DNA of 64,000 bases from Streptomyces rimosus subsp. rimosus (lineage in GTDB: Bacteria > Actinomycetota > Actinomycetes > Streptomycetales > Streptomycetaceae): NCBI RefSeq assembly GCF_000720725.1, contig NZ_JOCQ01000033.1:18132-82131 (forward strand), in the 5' to 3' direction. Each line of letters begins with the position of its first letter. The first letter of the stretch is position 1. The position numbers and the translations under genes were made by a program. This document shows, piece after piece, positions 58,706-64,000 of this stretch. The notes beneath the pieces are model-generated. The model saw only the letters and a list, made by a program, of their open reading frames with translations. It was not told the DNA's origin and ran no database searches.

Positions 58706-61309
58706 TCACTCGGAGCCGATGGACTCCAGCATGTTGAGGCGGGCGGCGCGGCGGGCGGGCCAGGCGGCGGCGAGGATGCCGACGACCAGGGCGATCGCCA
58801 GGAAGGTGCCGAGGCGCTCCCAGGGGATGATCATCTCGTACGTCGGCATCGCACCGGCCGCCATGGCGCCGCCGGACCAGGCCAGGAAGGTGCCCACGCC
58901 GATCCCGAGCACCGCGCCGAACAGGGAGATGACCACGGATTCGAGGCGGACCATCTGCTTGATGCCGGTGCGGGCGAGGCCGATCGCGCGCAGCATGCCG
59001 ATCTCCCGGGTGCGTTCGAAGACGGACATGGCCAGGGTGTTGACCACACCGACCACCGCGATGATCACGGCCATGCCGAGCAGTCCGTAGACCAGGTTCA
59101 GCACCATGTCGATCTGGCCGGCGTTCTCCTTGCGCAGCCCGTCGCGGTCCTGGACCTTCAGCAGCGGGCTGTCACCGAGGGCCTTGCGGATCTCCTTCGC
59201 GAGCCCGGCCTCGGGGCCGTTCGCGGTCTTGACCAGGACCTTGTCGTCCTTGACGGGCTTCAGGTGCGGGTCGACCAGCCGGGTGGAGCTCAGGCTCTCG
59301 CCGACGACCTGGTTGTCCTCGTAGATGCCGGCGATCTTCAGCGGCGTCTTCTTCTGCTCCTTCTGCTTCCGCTCGTCACCACGGGCGTCGGTGGGGAAGG
59401 TGGCCTGGAGGGTGTCGCCCGTCTTCCAGCCCTTCTCCTTCGCCCGGCTCTCGGAGACCGCGATCCCGCCGCTGTCCCGTACGGCCTGGAGCGAGCCGCT
59501 CCGGAACTTGAGGTCGGTGACCTTGCCGATCCGGTCGAGGTCGGTGCCGGTGAGCATGCCGAACGCGCCGTCCGCCGCCACGTCGAAGACGGTCTGGCGC
59601 AGGGGCACCGCCGCCTCGACACCGGGCACGGACGCGGCCCGCTGCGTCAGCTTCGGGTCCAGGCCGCGGTAGTTGGTCGTGGTGACCTGGAAGTCGGCGG
59701 TCAGGCCCTTGGCGGACATCTCGTCCGCCGCCCGCTGCGTGGAGATGCCGGCGACCGTCATGCCGGTGATCAGCGTGAGGCCGATCATCAGGGCCGAGGC
59801 GGTGGCGGCGGTGCGGCGCGGATTGCGCAGCGCGTTCTCCTTGGCCAGCTTGCCGCTGATGCCGAAGATCCGCGTGGTGACCTTTCCGGCCAGCGCGACC
59901 AGCGGCCGCGACAGCAGCGGGGAGAGGATGATGACGCCGGTCAGGGTCAGCACGGAGCCGGCCATGGCGGTCATCAGGTTGCTGTCGTCGCTCTTGGTGA
60001 GGGTGGAGACGTACAGCATGATCGCGACGCCGGCGCCGGTGACGAGCGCGCCGATCGTGTTGCGGACGACCAGGCCGCGCAGCGCCGGGGCGGCGTCCAC
60101 CGTGCTCAGCGCCTCGACCGGGGCGATCTTCGCCGCCTTGCGGGACGGCAGCCAGGCGGCGAGCACGGTCACCAGCACGCCCACGCCGAGCGCGGACAGC
60201 ACCGCGGTCGGGGTGATCACCAGCGGGCCGTCGGGGAACCCGGCGCCGTTGGCGTTGAGCACCGCGCGCATGGTGACCGCGATACCGGTGCCCAGACCGA
60301 AGCCGACGACGGAGGAGACCAGGCCGAGCAGGGCCGCCTCGGCCTGCACCGAGCGCACCACCTGGCGGCGGGAGGCGCCGATCGCCCGCATCAGCGCGAT
60401 CTCGCGGCTGCGCTGGGAGATGAGCATGGTGAAGGTGTTGGCGATGATGAAGATGCCGACGAACAGGGCGATGCCCGCGAAGACCAGCAGCGTCTTGCTC
60501 AGCGCGCTGTTGCTGCGCTCGACCATCTTGGCCTGCTCGGCCGCGAGCTTGCTGCCGCTGGTCGCCTCGGCGCGGTCCTTCGGCAGCACCTTCTTCACCG
60601 CGTCGGTCAGCGCCGCGTCGTCGGTGCCGGGCTTGGAGGACACCACCAGCTCGTCGTAGGTGCCGGGGTGGGTGAACAGCTGCTGCGCGGTCGCGGTGTC
60701 GAACAGCGCCAGGCTGCCGCCCGCGGTGACCTTCGGGTCCTCGGAGTGGACGATGCCGACGAGCTTCTTGGTGAGGGCCGGTCCGTCGGTGGCGAAGCGC
60801 ACGGTGTCGCCGACCTTCAGGCCGCCCTTCTCGGCGGTGCCCTCGTCCAGCGCGATCTCGCCCGCCGCGCGCGGGCCGTGGCCCTGGACGACCGGGTAGC
60901 GGGCGTCCTTGCCGTCCGGGCCCGGCTGGTAGTTGGCGGCGACACTCTGCCAGGACTCACCGATCGGCTGGTTGTCCTTGTCGGCGACGGTGGCGCGGCC
61001 GCTGATGTTGGCGTGCACGGAGGCCACGCCGGGCAGCGCGCGGATGCGGTCGGCCAGCTTGTCGTCGAGGGAGCTGATGCGGCGGCCGTCGGCGTCCTCC
61101 GGGTCGGGCCCGGCGTCGGACGAGCCCGACTGGACGGAGACGGCCACGTCCTTGAAGTTCTTGGCCGAGGCGTTCTTGACGGCCTGGCCGACCGAGTCGC
61201 TGAAGACGAGGGTGCCGGAGACGAAGGCGACGCCGAGGAGGACCGCGAGCGCGGTCATCATCAGTCGGGCTTTGTGCGCGAGGACGTTGCGCAGGGCGGT
61301 TCGGAACAT
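58706..61309 (-). CDS. FtsX-type ABC permease with two periplasmic domains
   Basis: An 867-residue membrane protein. It begins MFRTALRNVLAHKARLMMTA with a first membrane helix, a MacB-type extracytoplasmic domain (about 40-255), an FtsX core (about 268-390, FVGIFIIANTFTMLISQRSRE), a helix pair, a second N-terminal-like helix (about 495-515), a second extracytoplasmic domain and a second FtsX core (about 740-855). This duplicated layout is usual for actinobacterial LolCDE/MacB-like exporters, thought to move lipids, peptides or lipoproteins or to transmit force across the membrane. It partners the ATPase encoded just upstream. The start is ATG 61309; the ribosome binding site is weak. Confidence 0.92.
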   Translation of the reverse strand: MFRTALRNVLAHKARLMMTALAVLLGVAFVSGTLVFSDSVGQAVKNASAKNFKDVAVSVQSGSSDAGPDPEDADGRRISSLDDKLADRIRALPGVASVHANISGRATVADKDNQPIGESWQSVAANYQPGPDGKDARYPVVQGHGPRAAGEIALDEGTAEKGGLKVGDTVRFATDGPALTKKLVGIVHSEDPKVTAGGSLALFDTATAQQLFTHPGTYDELVVSSKPGTDDAALTDAVKKVLPKDRAEATSGSKLAAEQAKMVERSNSALSKTLLVFAGIALFVGIFIIANTFTMLISQRSREIALMRAIGASRRQVVRSVQAEAALLGLVSSVVGFGLGTGIAVTMRAVLNANGAGFPDGPLVITPTAVLSALGVGVLVTVLAAWLPSRKAAKIAPVEALSTVDAAPALRGLVVRNTIGALVTGAGVAIMLYVSTLTKSDDSNLMTAMAGSVLTLTGVIILSPLLSRPLVALAGKVTTRIFGISGKLAKENALRNPRRTAATASALMIGLTLITGMTVAGISTQRAADEMSAKGLTADFQVTTTNYRGLDPKLTQRAASVPGVEAAVPLRQTVFDVAADGAFGMLTGTDLDRIGKVTDLKFRSGSLQAVRDSGGIAVSESRAKEKGWKTGDTLQATFPTDARGDERKQKEQKKTPLKIAGIYEDNQVVGESLSSTRLVDPHLKPVKDDKVLVKTANGPEAGLAKEIRKALGDSPLLKVQDRDGLRKENAGQIDMVLNLVYGLLGMAVIIAVVGVVNTLAMSVFERTREIGMLRAIGLARTGIKQMVRLESVVISLFGAVLGIGVGTFLAWSGGAMAAGAMPTYEMIIPWERLGTFLAIALVVGILAAAWPARRAARLNMLESIGSE

Positions 61310-61347
61310 GGTGGTGGTGTCAGTCCTGGGGTGGGGGGCGGCGGGCG

Positions 61348-62127
61348 TCAGCTCGTACGGTTCTTGGCGTCGAACAGCCGCATCCGGTCCAGGACGGCGT
61401 CGGCGGTCGGCTCGTACAGCTCCTCGACGATGCGGCCGTCGGCGAGGAAGACCACCCGGTCCGCGTGGGCGGCGGCGACCGGATCGTGGGTGACCATGAC
61501 GATCGTCTGGCCCATCGCCTGTACGGACTCGCGCAGGAAGCCCAGGACCTCGGCGCCGGAGCGGGAGTCGAGGTTGCCGGTCGGCTCGTCGGCGAAGATG
61601 ATCTCGGGCTGGGAGGCCAGGGCGCGGGCCACCGCGACGCGCTGCTGCTGGCCGCCGGAGAGCTGGCCGGGCCGGTGCTTGAGGCGCCCGGACAGGCCGA
61701 CGGTCTGGATGACCTTGTCCAGCCACGCGCGGTCCGGCTTGCGGCCGGCGATGTCCATCGGGAGCGTGATGTTCTCCAGGGCGGTCAGCGTGGGCAGCAG
61801 GTTGAACGCCTGGAAGATGAAGCCGATCTTGTCGCGGCGCAGCCGGGTCAGGTGCTTGTCGTTCAGCCCGTTCAGTTCGGTGTCGCCGATCCGCGCGGAG
61901 CCGGAGGATATGGAATCCAGCCCGGCCATGCAGTGCATGAGGGTGGACTTGCCGGAGCCGGACGGCCCCATGATCGCGGTGAAGCGGGCCCGGCCGAACT
62001 CCACGGACACGTTGTCCAGGGCGACCACGCGGGTCTCGCCCTGACCGTAGACCTTGCTCAGGTCCGTGGCACGGGCGGCGACGGCCGTGGTGGGGGCGGG
62101 GGCGGAAAAGGCGGCCGCGTGGGACAC
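61348..62127 (-). CDS. LolD/MacB-type ABC ATPase
   Basis: A 259-residue ATPase. Walker A GPSGSGKST, Q-loop FIFQAFNLLPTLTALENI, signature LSGGQQQRVAVARALA, Walker B IIFADEPTGNLDS and H-loop VTHDPVAA are all typical of the LolD/MacB group. The start is GTG 62127, seven bases after AGGAG; a longer open frame exists upstream but crosses a 14-bp hairpin. It is 38 bases upstream of the FtsX-type permease gene in the same operon. Confidence 0.93.
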   Translation of the reverse strand: MSHAAAFSAPAPTTAVAARATDLSKVYGQGETRVVALDNVSVEFGRARFTAIMGPSGSGKSTLMHCMAGLDSISSGSARIGDTELNGLNDKHLTRLRRDKIGFIFQAFNLLPTLTALENITLPMDIAGRKPDRAWLDKVIQTVGLSGRLKHRPGQLSGGQQQRVAVARALASQPEIIFADEPTGNLDSRSGAEVLGFLRESVQAMGQTIVMVTHDPVAAAHADRVVFLADGRIVEELYEPTADAVLDRMRLFDAKNRTS

Positions 62128-62185
62128 GGGGAAACTCCTGGAACGGGGACGGGCGGATGCGGCGGGGCGCCGGGCCCCGGACGGA

Positions 62186-62220
62186 CGTCCGGCTCCCGGA
62201 AGGACCCCGGGAGCCGGACG
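62186..62220 (-). terminator. 14-bp perfect hairpin before the ABC operon
   Basis: CGTCCGGCTCCCGG (62186-62199) pairs perfectly with CCGGGAGCCGGACG (62207-62220). It lies between the DsbA-fold gene (upstream on the minus strand) and the ABC ATPase start, so it probably ends the former, or forms in the ABC leader. Confidence 0.6.
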
Positions 62221-62319
62221 TGCGGTGCTGTCCCATTCTTGATCGCGCGGGGTGCCCGGCACCTCAGCCCGAAGTGCCGAAAGCCGGACCGGCCGGAAGT
62301 CCGACCCGCGAATGATCCG

Positions 62320-63066
62320 TCATCCCGTGGAGGGACGGACGTCCGACTTATGGCCGACGTAAAACCCTGAGGCCGGCCCCGGGACGGGCCGCCGGGCAGG
62401 GCTTCCGGCGCTTCGGATGACCGGCTCGGGCCCGAAGTCCGGTGCGGGAGCCGCCGGCCGGCGCAGTTCGCAGAAGCCGGGCACGGAAGCGGTCATCAGG
62501 GCACCGTCCCACAGCCGCCCCGCCGTCTCGCCCAGGGGTACGGGGGAGACCACCGGCCCGAAGAAGGCCACGTCGTCCACCGCGACGACGGGCGTGCCGA
62601 CGTCCTCGCCGGCCAGGGCGACGGCGCGCGCGTGCGAAGCCCGGATCGCCGCGTCGTACTCCGTGGTCCACGCCGCTTCGGCCACCTCGCGCGGCAGCCC
62701 CGCGTCCGAGAGCGCGCGCTCGATCCCGTCCCACTCGCCGCGGTGGTGCAGCCGGACGCCGAGGGCGAGGGAGAAGCGGTCCAGGGCCTCCTGCCCGTAC
62801 CGCTGCTCCACCGCGGCACAGGCCCGCACCGGCGCCCACAGATAGGCGCCCCACTCGCCGTCCGGGTCCTCCGGGTTGACCTCCCGGCCCTCGTTGAGCA
62901 CCTGAAGACTCATCAGCCGCAGGCGGACGCGGACCGGACGGACCCGCGCCACTTCCCGTATCCACCGCGCGGCGATCCAGGAGTACGGACATACCGGGTC
63001 GAACCAGAAGTCCGCCGCCTTGGCGGGGCCGCCATGGCCGACGGGTTGCGGAACCACCGTGATCAT
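62320..63066 (-). CDS. DsbA-fold oxidoreductase, Rv2466c-like
   Basis: A 248-residue thioredoxin-fold protein without signal peptide. The N-terminal FWFDPVCPYSWIAARWIREV is the site where mycobacterial Rv2466c, a mycothiol-dependent nitroreductase, has CPWC; here it is CPYS (C26, S29), so only the nucleophilic cysteine remains. That suits glutathione/mycothiol-type monothiol chemistry rather than a dithiol mechanism. The conserved helical insert and GTPVVAVDDVAFFGPVVSP close the fold. The start is ATG 63066 after GGAGGGGG. Divergent from the nSTAND gene. Confidence 0.85.
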   Translation of the reverse strand: MITVVPQPVGHGGPAKAADFWFDPVCPYSWIAARWIREVARVRPVRVRLRLMSLQVLNEGREVNPEDPDGEWGAYLWAPVRACAAVEQRYGQEALDRFSLALGVRLHHRGEWDGIERALSDAGLPREVAEAAWTTEYDAAIRASHARAVALAGEDVGTPVVAVDDVAFFGPVVSPVPLGETAGRLWDGALMTASVPGFCELRRPAAPAPDFGPEPVIRSAGSPARRPVPGPASGFYVGHKSDVRPSTG

Positions 63067-63162
63067 CCCCCTCCGGTCCGGGCCCGGAACGTCTCCAGGA
63101 TGCCATCGGGGAAGGCCCGCCCGGCGACCCCCGTTCCGCCCCCGACGACGCCGGAGACCACG

Positions 63163-63182
63163 ACTCCGCGACGCCGCGGAGT
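63163..63182. promoter_or_regulatory. Palindrome between DsbA-fold and nSTAND genes
   Basis: ACTCCGCG (63163-63170) and CGCGGAGT (63175-63182) form a perfect 8-4-8 dyad in the 240-base divergent gap 63067-63306. It could be an operator. I see no gene in the gap. Confidence 0.4.
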
Positions 63183-63306
63183 TGTCCGAAAGTGCAGCTC
63201 GCCCGGGACCAACAAGCCGGACAATAAGAGGCCGGGCCGTGGGGGCGGCCACGGGGCAGGAAAGAAGGTGGCGTAGATAGCAGGGGCAGGGCAGAACAAG
63301 CCCCGG

Positions 63307-64000
63307 CTGGGACGGCCGGAACGGCCGGTGGACCCGGCGGCCGGACCGGTGGAGCGGCTGGCCTGGGAACTACGGCAGTTACGGGAGCGGGCCGGGACAC
63401 CGAGCTACCGCACGCTCGCCAAGACGGCGCACTATTCGGCCAGCACGCTGGCGGAGGCGGCCAAGGGCGAACGGCTGGCGACGCTGGACGTCGTCCTGGC
63501 CTACGCCCGGGCGTGCGGCGGGGACCGGGCCGAGTGGGAGGCGCGGTGGCGGGCCGCCGCCGGGGCCGGCGAGGACGGACCGGGCACGGCGCGCTGCCCG
63601 TATCCCGGGCTGGCCGCCTTCGAAACGACGAACGCCGCCGAGTACTTCGGCCGCGCCACGCTGACCAAGGAGCTGTCCGGGCGCGTCGAACAGCACACCC
63701 TGACCGTCGTCTTCGGCGCGTCCGGCAGCGGCAAATCGTCACTGCTGCGCGCCGGACTGCTGCCCCACCTCGGCGCGCACTGGCGTCCGTCGCTGCTGAC
63801 CCCCGGCCCCCGGCCGCTCACCGCCCTCGCGGCCGCGGTGGCCCGCCTGGTGACCGGCCCGGACCCGCGGGACGGCGACGGCACGGACACCGACACGGTC
63901 CCCGCGACCGGGGACGCGGCCAGGGCGGGCAGCGGGCGGGGGCCGGGGGGAAGTCACGATGGACGCCGGGGCGCGGCACGGGGCTGCCGTCGCCCGGCCG
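63307..64000 (+). CDS. HTH/nSTAND P-loop protein (3' end beyond window)
   Basis: The open frame runs off the window. The N-terminal 80 residues look like a helix-turn-helix module (ELRQLRERAGTPSYRTLAKT, YSASTLAEAAKGERLATLDV, YARACGGDRAEWEARW), followed by PYPGLAAFETTNAAEYFGRA and a P-loop GASGSGKSS. This matches a streptomycete family of nSTAND NTPases that usually end in WD40 repeats, which would lie outside the window. The family normally opens MGRPE; here GRPERPVDPAAGPV is preceded by CTG at 63307, so a CTG start or a later GTG at 63328 is possible. nSTAND proteins often act in conflict and defence systems. Confidence 0.8.
   Translation, partial: MGRPERPVDPAAGPVERLAWELRQLRERAGTPSYRTLAKTAHYSASTLAEAAKGERLATLDVVLAYARACGGDRAEWEARWRAAAGAGEDGPGTARCPYPGLAAFETTNAAEYFGRATLTKELSGRVEQHTLTVVFGASGSGKSSLLRAGLLPHLGAHWRPSLLTPGPRPLTALAAAVARLVTGPDPRDGDGTDTDTVPATGDAARAGSGRGPGGSHDGRRGAARGCRRPA

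Noticed and set aside
58460..62044. Open frame of nearly 1200 codons on the plus strand
   Set aside because: It lies opposite the FtsX-type permease and ABC ATPase genes and has shadow composition (Gly/Asp/His/Arg-rich) without motifs.

Overview
The window is 64 kb of very GC-rich chromosomal DNA that reads as Streptomyces or a close relative. The genes have strong G/C third-position bias and many GTG starts. The paired long coiled-coil proteins Scy and FilP are hallmarks of streptomycete polar growth, and the gene order (hbd, nucS, scy-filP, methylmalonyl-CoA epimerase, thiolase, meaB, two-component system, icmA, thioredoxin, pyk, ackA, pta, pfkA) matches my memory of the S. coelicolor SCO5385-SCO5426 core region. 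That synteny is recalled, not searched. I see no tRNA, rRNA, CRISPR array, integrase or transposase. The window looks like stable core chromosome with a few accessory pieces: a murG-like/4,6-dehydratase pair, an nSTAND-type gene at the right edge, and some ABC exporters.

Layout. 1-1.6 kb: a DrrA-type ABC ATPase, the first codons of its permease, and a divergent TetR regulator. 1.7-9.1 kb: 3-hydroxybutyryl-CoA dehydrogenase, a STAS protein, a large membrane-anchored P-loop protein with a KPTD-repeat tail, the mismatch-repair endonuclease NucS, an SCO5389-family protein, a luciferase-like flavin oxidoreductase and a small Cys/His protein. 9.1-13.8 kb: two duplicated ABC ATPase/permease pairs with unusual low-complexity tails. 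14-19.3 kb: filP and scy. 19.5-22.3 kb: acyl-CoA metabolism (epimerase, thiolase, MeaB). 22.5-27 kb: a putative zinc protease behind a tipA-like promoter, a PepSY protein, a two-component system and a MarR regulator. 27-33.5 kb: three AIM24 paralogues in a row, two DUF3817 membrane proteins, a thiamine-binding protein, an ArsR-like regulator, an MFS transporter and a second MarR regulator. 33.6-37.7 kb: isobutyryl-CoA mutase large subunit (icmA) and a fused SecDF. 38-44 kb: a second two-component system, the murG-like/dehydratase pair and a TetR regulator. 44-48.2 kb: a thioredoxin-TPR protein and a DUF6230/DUF6114 surface-protein operon. 48.3-54.5 kb: pyk, ackA, pta and divergent pfkA. 54.6-64 kb: a holin-X/DUF3618/DUF4235 operon, catalase, a YihY-type membrane protein, a LolCDE/MacB-like ABC exporter, a DsbA-fold protein and an nSTAND protein cut by the window edge.

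How the parts fit. One theme is short-chain acyl-CoA flux: HBD, thiolase, epimerase, MeaB and IcmA together interconvert acetoacetyl-, butyryl-, isobutyryl- and methylmalonyl-CoA. The lower-glycolysis/acetate block (PfkA, Pyk, Pta, AckA) supplies or drains acetyl-CoA. A second theme is the cell envelope and hyphal tip: Scy/FilP, SecDF, the MurG paralogue, and several export and surface proteins. A third is regulation: many genes here lack a usable Shine-Dalgarno but have a TANNNT -10 box 5-8 nt before the start codon, so leaderless transcripts are predicted. Several clear palindromes or direct repeats sit in promoters, most notably a tipA-like MerR promoter at 23455-23485 and a 20-bp palindrome in the icmA promoter at 33564-33583.
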